This document shows positions 19,158-26,863 of a DNA stretch of 64,000 nt, piece after piece. Source of the stretch: Streptomyces sp. V4I2. GTDB lineage: Bacteria; Actinomycetota; Actinomycetes; Streptomycetales; Streptomycetaceae. The stretch's first letter is position 1; each line of letters begins with the position of its first letter. The stretch lies in contig NZ_JAUSZM010000003.1 in assembly GCF_030817655.1 (NCBI RefSeq), positions 4,650,001 to 4,714,000 of the forward strand. The letters run 5' to 3'. Made by a program: the position numbers and the translations under genes. The notes below the pieces were generated by a model. The model was not told the DNA's origin and ran no database searches. It worked only from the letters and a program-made list of their open reading frames with translations.

Positions 19158-21800
19158 TCACAGCAACCCGTCCCACATCTGCTCCAGCAGCACCGACCAC
19201 CAGCTCTCCGGCGAACCGAGCGCCGCCGGGTCGAGCGCGGCCAACTGGGCCTGGAAGTCGACGGTCCAGCGTCCCGCCTGCTCCTGGTTCAGCCCGAACC
19301 TGAGCCGCCACATCCGGCCGAGCAGCGCCAGGCACCGCTGGAACTCGGGCAGCCCCGTGTTCACGAACTGCGGCGGTACGGGCGCACCGCCCGGCCCCGC
19401 CTCCACGGGTACCGCCACGATGTTCGCCGTGCCGTACTGCACGCAGACCGCCCGGCCGAAGTCGCTGCCCATCACGAGGTACGAGCCCGCGTCCGAGGCC
19501 GGCTGCACCCCGCGCTCGGCCGCCAGTTCCGCCAGCGTCGGCACCGGCCGCCCCGGCTGGGCCTGCGCCCAGAAGAACGGCCCCATGTCCATCGGCAGCC
19601 CCGCCACCACCAGCGAGTGCGCCACGACCGGCGGCACGCCCTGCCGGGACACGGCGGCCTGCTCAAACCGGAAGACCCCCGGCCCGAACGCCCCCGCCAC
19701 CTCCTGCGCCACGCCCTCCGGCGGAATCGGCGGCGCGGGCGGCACCTGCGGAACCGGCACCCGCACCGGGGCCGGGCGGGCGGGCCCGTCGGCGACCTGG
19801 TGCAACTCGCCCTGATGCTCGAGCAGTTGCTGCATGCCCTGCTGCCGGCTCGCGTGATCCGTGCCGTACGGCGCGATGCTCGCGATCCGCGCCTGCGGCC
19901 ACTGCTCCCGGATCATCCGCGCACAGTACGCACCCGGCAGCTCGCACGACTCCAACTCCGTGTGCAGCTCCAGCACCTGGTCCGGCGGCACGTTCATCGC
20001 CCGCAGCTCGTGGAAGATCTGCCACTCCGGATGCGGCGTCCCCGGCGCCGAACGCCGGATCAACTGCTGCTCCGACCCGTCCTGCGCGCGGTAGCGCAGT
20101 ACGGCCTGATACCCGGGCCCGACCGTCGGCTGCCCCTGCTGCTGCGGATATCCGTACGCCGACGGCTGCCCCGGCATGGGCTGCCCGGGCGGCGGCGGCA
20201 CGGCGCCCGGAGGCGGCATCGCCCCGGGAGGCGGCATGGCACCGGGCGGCATCGGCTGCGGGGCACCCGGGACGCCGGGTACGCCCGGGGCGTGCGGCGG
20301 CGGAGGCGCGCCGGGGGCGCCCATCGGGGGCCCGGCCAGCATGGTCTCCGCCTGGTGTACGGCACCCGGCGCGCCAGGCGTGCCCGGAGCGCCGGGCGGC
20401 TTGGGCGCACCAGGAGCACCCGGCACACCAGGAGCTCCCGGCGGCTGCGGCCCGCTCCCACCGGGGCCCACCCGCCCGGGATCGGCAAACATCGTGGGGG
20501 CATGGTGGACCTCGCCCGGAGGCGGGCCGGGGGGAGCCTGCGGAGCAGGCCCTCCGGGACCAGGGCCGTCGGGGCCGAGCGCCGACACCATCTGAGTCGG
20601 CACGTACCCGCCGGCCGCCGGCGCACCGGGACCACTCGGCGGGGGCGTGCTGCCCGACCGCGCCCCCGGCGTCCCCGGGGCACCCGGCGGAGGCGGCGGA
20701 TTCGTCCCGGCACGACGCGGCGGAGGCCCCGCCTTGCTCGTCGCGGCGTCCGCGATGTCCCCGGCGTTCGGCGCGAGCGACCGCCCGCCCGGAGCACCGG
20801 GCCCGGCGACGGGAGACTGAGGCGCCCCCGGCGGAGACGGAGGCGGAGCCGTCGCCCCCGGCACGGGCCCACCCGGAGGCGGCGTACCCGGCACACCCGG
20901 GCCCTGCGGATACCCGTACGTCGAGGGCGGAGGCGGAGGCGTCGCCCCCGGCACCGGAGCCCCTGGCACCGAAGCACCCGGAGGCGGCGTACCCGGCACA
21001 CCCGGCCCCTGCGGATACCCGTACGACGAAGGCGCACCCGGCGCACCCGGCGTCCCGGGCACCGGCGTACCGCCCTGCCCACCAGGCCCGCCCTGCCCAC
21101 CCGGCGCGTTCGGCGCATCGACCGCCGGAGCGGGCGCCGTCGGCGGGAGCCCACTGCCACCCGACATCAGCGCCGTCTTGGCGTCCGGCGGCGCGTCCTC
21201 GTCGTCGGCCCCGCTCAGCGGCGGCGCGAACACGGTCGCGGGCAGCGGAACGGAACGGTCCTCGCCGGCATCCGCGTTGGTGTCGGTCCCGGCCCACGGC
21301 GTCGCCCCGGCGGGCACACCGGAAGGCCCGGCCTGCGTCTGAGGAAGCGCCTCCCCGGCCCGAGCCTCCGCACCAGCACCAGCAGCCACACCACCACCCG
21401 AACCCGCGGACGCCCGCCGATCCGGAATCCCCAACTTGTCCGCCGCCTCCTGCAACCACTCCGGCGGCGTCAACAAGAACGACGTCTGGTTCAGGTCCAC
21501 CCGAGCCGCAGGCGCCGGCACCGCGTCGGCGACGGCATCGGCACGGCCGTACTCCTCCTCGTACCGGCGGATCACCTCACCCACCGGCAGCGAGGGCCAC
21601 AGCGTGGCCTCCCCGCTGTCCCGGGCGATGACCAGCCGCTGACCGCCGCCGTCCGAACGCGGCCCGTCCGCACGGTCCTCGGCCCACATCACGAACCCGA
21701 GGTCGAACTCCCGCACCCGCACCTCACGATGCTGGTACGACGGCACATCCCCGTTGATCCACTCTTCGGCGCGCTCCTGCGCCTGCGCAAAGGTCACCAT
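19158..21800 (-). CDS. Imm35 - deaminase-like - SUKH-4 multidomain protein
   Basis: An 880-residue protein in four parts. Residues 1-95 resemble Imm35/YrhB immunity proteins (QERAEEWINGDVP, VIARDSGEATLWPSLPV, YEEEYG). About 130-560 is a Pro/Gly/Ala-rich low-complexity linker with repeats of PGTPGAPG type. About 561-670 looks like an XOO2897-type nucleic acid deaminase domain: GTPHPEWQIFHELR has an H-x-E pair (H590, E592), and ESCELPGAYC has C619 and C626 as possible zinc ligands. About 700-880 matches SUKH-4 (VFRFEQAAVSRQGVPP, YLVMGSDFG, FVNTGLPEFQRCL). No signal peptide is seen. It lies 8 bp after the WHH-SUKH gene, with its ribosome site inside that gene's end. Whether the deaminase is active is not known. 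Confidence 0.75.
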   Translation of the reverse strand: MVTFAQAQERAEEWINGDVPSYQHREVRVREFDLGFVMWAEDRADGPRSDGGGQRLVIARDSGEATLWPSLPVGEVIRRYEEEYGRADAVADAVPAPAARVDLNQTSFLLTPPEWLQEAADKLGIPDRRASAGSGGGVAAGAGAEARAGEALPQTQAGPSGVPAGATPWAGTDTNADAGEDRSVPLPATVFAPPLSGADDEDAPPDAKTALMSGGSGLPPTAPAPAVDAPNAPGGQGGPGGQGGTPVPGTPGAPGAPSSYGYPQGPGVPGTPPPGASVPGAPVPGATPPPPPSTYGYPQGPGVPGTPPPGGPVPGATAPPPSPPGAPQSPVAGPGAPGGRSLAPNAGDIADAATSKAGPPPRRAGTNPPPPPGAPGTPGARSGSTPPPSGPGAPAAGGYVPTQMVSALGPDGPGPGGPAPQAPPGPPPGEVHHAPTMFADPGRVGPGGSGPQPPGAPGVPGAPGAPKPPGAPGTPGAPGAVHQAETMLAGPPMGAPGAPPPPHAPGVPGVPGAPQPMPPGAMPPPGAMPPPGAVPPPPGQPMPGQPSAYGYPQQQGQPTVGPGYQAVLRYRAQDGSEQQLIRRSAPGTPHPEWQIFHELRAMNVPPDQVLELHTELESCELPGAYCARMIREQWPQARIASIAPYGTDHASRQQGMQQLLEHQGELHQVADGPARPAPVRVPVPQVPPAPPIPPEGVAQEVAGAFGPGVFRFEQAAVSRQGVPPVVAHSLVVAGLPMDMGPFFWAQAQPGRPVPTLAELAAERGVQPASDAGSYLVMGSDFGRAVCVQYGTANIVAVPVEAGPGGAPVPPQFVNTGLPEFQRCLALLGRMWRLRFGLNQEQAGRWTVDFQAQLAALDPAALGSPESWWSVLLEQMWDGLL

Positions 21801-21808
21801 CGTTCAGC

Positions 21809-22798
21809 TCACTCCCCCACCGACGAGACGGGCACGGACCGCGCGAACCCGCCGTCCACCATCAGGTTCGCCACCGTCTCCAACTCCGGCGGACTGCCCG
21901 CGAGCCGCGACAGGAACGCGTCGAAGTCCTCACCGCACGGCAGCAGCAACCGCTCCACACGCTCGGCCGGCGCCCACGACGGATCGACGTCCCGCGCGTC
22001 GTCGTACGCGCAGAACCACACCGAACCGGCCCGCTCGCCCTTCACCTTCACGGCCAGCAACCCGCCCTGGACGAAACCGACTCCCAGGTAGTCCTTGGTC
22101 AGATGGTCCCGCAGGCACTTGTTGACGTACACGATGTCGTTGACCGCCGCCTCGTCCCGCACCGTGAAGAACGGCTGGTCGATCAGCAGGCCCAACTCGG
22201 CGTCCAGGGCGGTGCCCACCGGCGCGCACCCGCCCGCCGCCTTCAGGAACGACCGGTACGCGCCCGGCAGCCGGTACCCGAGGTCCTCCTCGACGCCCAG
22301 CACCTGCGACTCGGTCACCGCCACACCCGACTTCGGCAGCCCGAAGTGCGCGGGACGCGTCTCCTGGAGCGGCCGCGTGCCCCTCTTGTTCTGGTCCACC
22401 GCCGCCGTCGCGATACCGCCGTGATGCCGCAGCAGCGCCTTCACGTCGACCGGCACCAGTTCCAGCCGCCGCGAACCCGCCGCGTGATGCCACGTCCAGC
22501 CGTGCGGAGTCGCCACCGCGGGCACCGTGTCCCACAGCTCGTGCCCCGAAGCCGCCAGGGCCGCGTTCGCAGACACGTAGTCCGTCAGCCGCAACTCGTC
22601 GACGCCGAAACCCTCCGGCGGATCCGCGATCTCCGCGACCGCACGCGCGTAGGGCGAGAAAACGGGGAAGCCGTGCTCGTCCACCCGCACCCCTCTCGGG
22701 TGACGGGCCGCCCGGACCGGATCCGGGAAATGCACGACCTGCCCGGCGTAGGCCGCGTTCGGCGGCGCGGCTTGCTGCCCGAGCCGACCTGTCGTCAT
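21809..22798 (-). CDS. WHH nuclease-like domain fused to SUKH-1 (SMI1/KNR4) domain
   Basis: A 329-residue protein. Residues 35-130 resemble the WHH branch of the HNH/EndoVII toxin nucleases: VDEHGFPVFSPYA, SANAAL, then HGWTWHHAAGSRRLELVPVD with W101, W103, H104 and H105, and RHHGG at 124-128. Residues 160-305 are a SUKH-1 fold: VTESQVLGVEEDLGYRLP then YRSFLKAAGG and later VERLLLPCGEDFDAFL. In toxin systems the WHH nuclease is the weapon and SUKH the antidote; here both are in one chain. The ATG at 22798 follows CAGGGGGC. It is the first gene of a two-gene minus-strand operon. Confidence 0.75.
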   Translation of the reverse strand: MTTGRLGQQAAPPNAAYAGQVVHFPDPVRAARHPRGVRVDEHGFPVFSPYARAVAEIADPPEGFGVDELRLTDYVSANAALAASGHELWDTVPAVATPHGWTWHHAAGSRRLELVPVDVKALLRHHGGIATAAVDQNKRGTRPLQETRPAHFGLPKSGVAVTESQVLGVEEDLGYRLPGAYRSFLKAAGGCAPVGTALDAELGLLIDQPFFTVRDEAAVNDIVYVNKCLRDHLTKDYLGVGFVQGGLLAVKVKGERAGSVWFCAYDDARDVDPSWAPAERVERLLLPCGEDFDAFLSRLAGSPPELETVANLMVDGGFARSVPVSSVGE

Positions 22799-23104
22799 GG
22801 CGGTTGCCCCCTGCGGCACTCTGGTACGACCCGCAGCGACCCCCTTCGGCCACTACGCACCGTATCGACTGTCTCGTCCGACTCCACGCGTCGACCGCGT
22901 GGATCGCGGTGCGGACAGCCTATGCGGTACGACAAGACCGGTCACCGGGCACCGGTCAGCACCCCTCCGCTTCCGTGACCAGCCGTCACCCCGTCGTGAC
23001 TGCCTGCCCAAACCCGGGCGTGTCGCACCGCCCCAGCTTCCGCACCAGCCACGCCGTTTGGCACTCTGTGTCGTCCGGGGGATGCTCGGGAGGGGATGAC
23101 GATC
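22799..23104. promoter_or_regulatory. Divergent promoter region of the toxin/immunity island
   Basis: 306 bp with no gene separate the two arms of the island. On the plus strand TTTGGC (23056-23061) and GATGCT (23081-23086) are a weak candidate promoter, followed by GGGAGGGG before the YwqJ-like start. Several short inverted words (GACCGGTCACCGGGCACCGGTC near 22934) are present. I could not assign a regulator. Confidence 0.35.
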
Positions 23105-23692
23105 ATGAACACGACGCAGACGGGACCACACGCAGCACCGCGACCAGGCACGTCCGGCGACCCCCGGACGGCCCGGCAGACACCACCGCACGCAGGCACG
23201 CACACCGGCTCCTCCGGCGACCCCCGCGTCGGCTGGAGCAGCACCGAGACCCCGCACGCCCCCACCCTGCGCCACCGCCGCGACGGCATACTCCCCACCG
23301 TCGCCGCCGCCCTCTCCGTACGCGGCGCCACCCTCACCGGCACCGCCGCCCGCGGCGACCAGCCGCCCGCCCTGCACCCTCTCGTGCAGGACTTCCTCGA
23401 CACCCTCCCCAGCGACCGACGCGACCGCTTCACCGGACGCTGCGCCGAAGTCATGCTCATCTCACGCCACATCACGGCCATCGACGCCGCCCGCACCAGA
23501 CGCGCCGCCCGCAGACCGATGACCAACGGCGAGGCCCGCAAGGCCCTCAAGCAGGCCAAACTCACCACCAGACACATCCGCGAGGACGGCGACCCCCTCC
23601 ACGGCAGCTTCGCCGCCCCCTGCCGCGCCTGCGCGGCCCTCAGCGCCCACTTCGGCGTCCGCGTGGTCGACTCCACGACGCCGGACGACTGA
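23105..23692 (+). CDS. YwqJ-related deaminase
   Basis: A 195-residue protein. The first 50 residues are Pro/Thr/His-rich and look disordered. The rest matches the YwqJ-related putative deaminases: LRHRRDGILPTVAAALSV, the zinc/proton-transfer motif GRCAEVMLIS (C113-A-E115), and APCRACAAL (P172-C-x-x-C176). All expected catalytic residues (CxE and PCxxC) are intact. The family is found as C-terminal toxins of secreted polymorphic toxins. Here it is a short stand-alone protein with no signal or delivery domain. I chose the ATG at 23105 because GGGAGGGG lies about 10 bases before it; the ATG at 23096 abuts the ribosome site. A SUKH-3 immunity-type gene follows 98 bp downstream. Confidence 0.82.
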   Translation: MNTTQTGPHAAPRPGTSGDPRTARQTPPHAGTHTGSSGDPRVGWSSTETPHAPTLRHRRDGILPTVAAALSVRGATLTGTAARGDQPPALHPLVQDFLDTLPSDRRDRFTGRCAEVMLISRHITAIDAARTRRAARRPMTNGEARKALKQAKLTTRHIREDGDPLHGSFAAPCRACAALSAHFGVRVVDSTTPDD

Positions 23693-23720
23693 GTCCGACC
23701 GGATCCGACCAGATCCGAAC
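23691..23720. repeat. Three 10-bp repeats between the deaminase and SUKH-3 genes
   Basis: GAGTCCGACC, GGATCCGACC and AGATCCGAAC lie head to tail right after the deaminase stop codon. TCCGA is constant. GAATACC follows 2 bp downstream and could be a -10 element for the SUKH-3 gene. The role is uncertain. Confidence 0.5.
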
Positions 23721-23790
23721 TGAATACCTCGGGCACGCCTCACGTACATCATCAGGACGCACCCCGACGATCTCGACGAACCAAGGGAAG

Positions 23791-24285
23791 ATGCACCCCG
23801 ACCGCACCTCCACCACCCGCTTCCCCGTCCCCGTCGACGCCACCCTGCGCGCCGCCGGCTGGCAACCCGGGCGCTGGGACATAAAGCAGGCCGAGATCTG
23901 GGCCGACGCCCTGCGCGACCACACCTCACCCGCCGGACACCGCCACGCCGTCTTCCCCGCCGCCGTCGAGGCCTGGGCCGAATTCGGCGGACTCCACCTC
24001 ACACCCACCGGCCCCGGCCGCCAGATCGCCCCCGCCGCCGTCCACCTCGACCCGCTGCACGGCCTCCACATGGCCCGCACCCTCTGCGACCTCGGCCGCG
24101 CCCTGGACACCGAGGTCTGCCCGCTCGGCGCCGAGACCGACACCCAGGCCATCCTCGCCATCGACACCGAAGGCCGCGTCTACGCCCTCGACCACACCGG
24201 CGACTGGTACCTCGGCCCCGACCTCGACCAGGCCCTCGCCGCCCTCGTCTCCGGCATCGAACCGACCCGGCTGACGGCGGGCTGA
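23791..24285 (+). CDS. SUKH-3 family immunity-type protein
   Basis: A 164-residue protein matching the SUKH-3 family: FPVPVDATLRAAGWQPGR at the start, EAWAEFGGLHL in the middle, and the closing ILAIDTEGRVYALDHTGDW with a short helix-rich tail. SUKH-3 is repeatedly found beside YwqJ-type deaminases and is inferred to neutralise them. The ATG at 23791 follows AAGGGAAG with very short spacing, so translation may be weak or start from a leaderless mRNA. A much longer reading of this frame overlaps the deaminase gene and is not real. Confidence 0.8.
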   Translation: MHPDRTSTTRFPVPVDATLRAAGWQPGRWDIKQAEIWADALRDHTSPAGHRHAVFPAAVEAWAEFGGLHLTPTGPGRQIAPAAVHLDPLHGLHMARTLCDLGRALDTEVCPLGAETDTQAILAIDTEGRVYALDHTGDWYLGPDLDQALAALVSGIEPTRLTAG

Positions 24286-24304
24286 CGCCCCCCGAGCGCC
24301 CGCG

Positions 24305-25630
24305 CTACGAGGCCGGAATCACCGCGGACACCCGAAAACCCCCCGCGTCCGTCGGCCCCGACACGAACACCCCGCCCAGCGCCACGACCCGCTCCCGCAT
24401 GCCCACCAGCCCGTTGCCACCGGACGGCAACCGCGCCGACGACTCCGACGCCACCTCCGGCGGCGGCTCGTTCTCCACCTGCATCGCGATCTCCGACACC
24501 CGATGCGCGAGCCGTACGTACGTCTTCGCCCCCGCCGCGTGCTTGTGGACGTTCGTCAACGCCTCCTGCACCACCCGGAACGCCGTCTGCTCGATGTCCG
24601 AGGCATACAACCGCGTCTCCCCCTCCACCGACAGGTCGACCACCATCCCCGCGGCCGCCGACTGCCCCACCAGCACATCCAGATCGGACAGACAAGGCCC
24701 GGGCCCGTCACCCCCACCCTCGTCCACGGCGACCCGGGAAGCCGCCACCGCCGCGGCCGCCCCCACCGCCGCCAACGGCACCTCGTCGCGCCGCGCAGCG
24801 GTCGCTCTGCCGTCCCCGGTCCGCAACACCCCGAGCATCTCCCGCAACTCGGTCAACGCCTGCCGCCCCATGTCCCCCACAAGCGCGGCATTCTTCACAG
24901 CCTTCTCGGGATCCTTCCGAGCAACGGCCTGCAGCGCGGCCGCATGCACGACCATCAGGCTCACCCGGTGCGCCACCACATCGTGCATCTCCCGCGCGAT
25001 CCGCGTCCGCTCCTCGTTCCGCGCCCATTCGGCCCGCTCCTCGGCCCGCTCGGCCAGCAACTGCAGCTCCCGCTCCAGACTGTCCGCCCGCTCCCGCAAA
25101 CTCTCCATCAGCCGCCGCCGCGCCCCCACATACATCCCGAACAGCAACGGCGGCGCGGTCAGCCCCAAGGACGCGGTGATCGCCGCGAACGGGAGGAACC
25201 AGTCCCCCAGCGTCAGATCCCCCCGCACCATGTCCTGCCGCACCCGCACGAACGTCACGATCAACGTCCCCACCAGCTGCATCCCCGCCAGCGAACCGAT
25301 GATCCGCCTCGGCAACTCCGACGCCGCCAGCGTGTACAGGCCGACGATGCCCATCAGGAAGCCCATCTGGGCGGGCGTGATCGCGATCGACACCAGCACG
25401 ACAGCGATCGGCCACCGCCGCCGCAACACCAGCACCGAACCGGCCAACAGTCCGAACACGATCCCCGCGGCGACCGGAATCCCCGCGTCCCGCGCGAAGG
25501 GATACCCCTCCACTGCACACTCCACCGCGGACACCACGGCCAGACTCACGTCCAGCACCGCACTGCGCCGCCTGGCCCACCACCACGGCCCTCCCAAGGC
25601 CGTCGTGTGTTCTTCCCCCGTCGTGGTCAT
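24305..25630 (-). CDS. Sensor histidine kinase, HisKA_3/NarL type, without adjacent regulator
   Basis: A 441-residue membrane kinase. Residues 20-175 hold about six hydrophobic helices without a large outer loop. A coiled linker (170-210) leads to the HisKA_3 H-box REMHDVVAHRVSLMVVHA with the phosphorylated His at 216. The ATP domain has VVQEALTNVHKH (N-box) and NGLVGMRERVVALGG (G-box). An acidic insert (DEGGGDGPG) lies between. No response regulator gene is next to it, though two orphan LuxR-type regulators lie 13-20 kb away. The start at 25630 follows CTGGAGGC. Its 3' end converges on the SUKH-3 gene (19 bp apart). Confidence 0.9.
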   Translation of the reverse strand: MTTTGEEHTTALGGPWWWARRRSAVLDVSLAVVSAVECAVEGYPFARDAGIPVAAGIVFGLLAGSVLVLRRRWPIAVVLVSIAITPAQMGFLMGIVGLYTLAASELPRRIIGSLAGMQLVGTLIVTFVRVRQDMVRGDLTLGDWFLPFAAITASLGLTAPPLLFGMYVGARRRLMESLRERADSLERELQLLAERAEERAEWARNEERTRIAREMHDVVAHRVSLMVVHAAALQAVARKDPEKAVKNAALVGDMGRQALTELREMLGVLRTGDGRATAARRDEVPLAAVGAAAAVAASRVAVDEGGGDGPGPCLSDLDVLVGQSAAAGMVVDLSVEGETRLYASDIEQTAFRVVQEALTNVHKHAAGAKTYVRLAHRVSEIAMQVENEPPPEVASESSARLPSGGNGLVGMRERVVALGGVFVSGPTDAGGFRVSAVIPAS

Positions 25631-25791
25631 GCCTCCAGCCTACGGGCGCCGGGTGCCCCTTTTCCGGTGAGTTTCCGTGACTGGCCTACACCACACTGCG
25701 TGACCGAACGGCGACGAAACCGCCCGATATCCCTCGAACTGCTGAATCGCTCACCGTTCGACCCCGGAAGATCGGATTCCACCCGGACGGT

Positions 25792-26661
25792 ATGCCCATG
25801 GCACATCCACACGGCAAGTACGCGGACTTCGAGGGGCTGCGGGAGCGGGCGGTGACGCTGCGGCGCGAGGGCTTCAGCCGACGCCAGATCCGCGACCATC
25901 TGCACGTCGACAACAACGACATCCTCAACCGCCTCCTGGAGGGCGAGGCACCCCCGGAATGGACGAAGCGCCCGAACGCGAAGGACGACCTACGGGACAA
26001 GGCGAGGGAACTCCGGCTCCAGGGCTGGACGTACGACCAGATCCAGGTGGAGCTGGGGTGCTCCAAGAGTTCGATCTCGCTTTGGGTTCGAGATCTGCCA
26101 ACGCCGGAACGGCGGAAGCGCACGCGGGAGGAAGCGTCGGCTATCGCGAAGCGGGGCTGGGAAGCCACGCTTCGTCTTCGGGAGGAGAAGCGTCAGCAGA
26201 CCAGGCAATCGGCAGCGGAGGAAATCGCGCAGATGACGGATCGCGAACTGTTCCTGGTGGGCGTCGGCCTCTACTGGGCTGAGGGTTCGAAGAGCAAGCC
26301 GTATCGAAGGCAGGAGCGCGTCACCTTCGTGAACAGCGATCCCGGCATGATCACGCTCTTCCTGGCCTGGCTCAATCTGCTCTGCGTAGAACCGGAGCGC
26401 CTCAGGTTCGCCGTACAGATCCACGAGACGGCCGACGTGGCAAGCGCCGAGGAGTTCTGGGCCGACCATGTCGGCGTCGAACGAGCCACGTTCCTCAAGA
26501 CGACGCTCAAGAAGCACAACCCCAGCACGAACCGGAAGAACACCGACGAGAACTACTACGGCTGCCTGCGCATCGATGTCCGGGGCGGAGCCGATTTGTA
26601 CCGTCGCATCGAGGGATGGTGGTCTGGCATGGTGGTGGAGGCCAAGCGGCGAACCGCGTAG
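25792..26661 (+). CDS. HTH plus LAGLIDADG-like protein adjacent to tRNA-Gln
   Basis: A 289-residue protein. Two helix-turn-helix-like stretches lie in the first 105 residues (RREGFSRRQIRDHLHVDNND and LQGWTYDQIQVELGCSKSSI), followed by a basic helix. The C-terminal half opens with FLVGVGLYWAEGSKSK, a LAGLIDADG-like helix, and then VTFVNSDPGMITLFLAWL and YYGCLRIDVRGGADLYRRI, reminiscent of homing endonuclease cores. Codon use is less GC-extreme than the neighbours (TTG, TAT, CGA and GAT are frequent). It ends 14 bp before a tRNA-Gln gene. Function is unknown; I suggest a nuclease or site-specific DNA-binding protein. The start could also be the ATG at 25798. No good ribosome site precedes either. 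Confidence 0.6.
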   Translation: MPMAHPHGKYADFEGLRERAVTLRREGFSRRQIRDHLHVDNNDILNRLLEGEAPPEWTKRPNAKDDLRDKARELRLQGWTYDQIQVELGCSKSSISLWVRDLPTPERRKRTREEASAIAKRGWEATLRLREEKRQQTRQSAAEEIAQMTDRELFLVGVGLYWAEGSKSKPYRRQERVTFVNSDPGMITLFLAWLNLLCVEPERLRFAVQIHETADVASAEEFWADHVGVERATFLKTTLKKHNPSTNRKNTDENYYGCLRIDVRGGADLYRRIEGWWSGMVVEAKRRTA

Positions 26662-26675
26662 GCTGCCCTGAGTGA

Positions 26676-26750
26676 TCCCCCGTGGTGTAATCGGCAACAC
26701 ACATTACTTTGGATAATGTATTTCAGGTTCGAGTCCTGGCGGGGGAGCCA
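26676..26750 (+). tRNA. tRNA-Gln (anticodon UUG)
   Basis: A full cloverleaf can be drawn. The acceptor arm TCCCCCG (26676-26682) pairs with CGGGGGA (26740-26746). The anticodon stem CATTA/TAATG encloses the loop CTTTGGA with anticodon TTG. The T arm is CAGGTTCGAGTCCTG. The 3' CCA is encoded (26748-26750). A strong hairpin terminator follows 10 bp later. Confidence 0.95.
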
Positions 26751-26760
26751 TACCCGGTTC

Positions 26761-26786
26761 GGGCCCTGACAGCACTGTCAGGGCCC
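26761..26786 (+). terminator. Terminator after tRNA-Gln
   Basis: A perfect stem, GGGCCCTGACA (26761-26771) and TGTCAGGGCCC (26776-26786), closes a 4-base loop GCAC. It separates the tRNA transcript from glmU. Confidence 0.8.
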
Positions 26787-26863
26787 ACTCTCATGTCCCC
26801 CAAGAAACGCCCCGGTATCCTGCGGATGTCACCCCTCCCCCTCCACAGCCGAAGGGCAACCCC

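Noticed and set aside
20150..21130. Dense short repeats that look like a CRISPR or minisatellite
   Set aside because: The repeats vary in length and sequence, keep the reading frame and encode the Pro/Gly/Ala linker of the SUKH-4 protein. There are no constant repeats with unique spacers.
22804..24285. 493-codon frame covering the YwqJ and SUKH-3 region as one protein
   Set aside because: Only its last 164 codons match a family; the upstream part overlaps the deaminase gene and is Arg/His/Pro-rich noise. The ATG at 23791 is used instead.
26676..26786. Integrated element with att site at tRNA-Gln
   Set aside because: No repeat of the tRNA 3' end and no integrase gene were found in the window; only the adjacent LAGLIDADG-like gene is suspicious.
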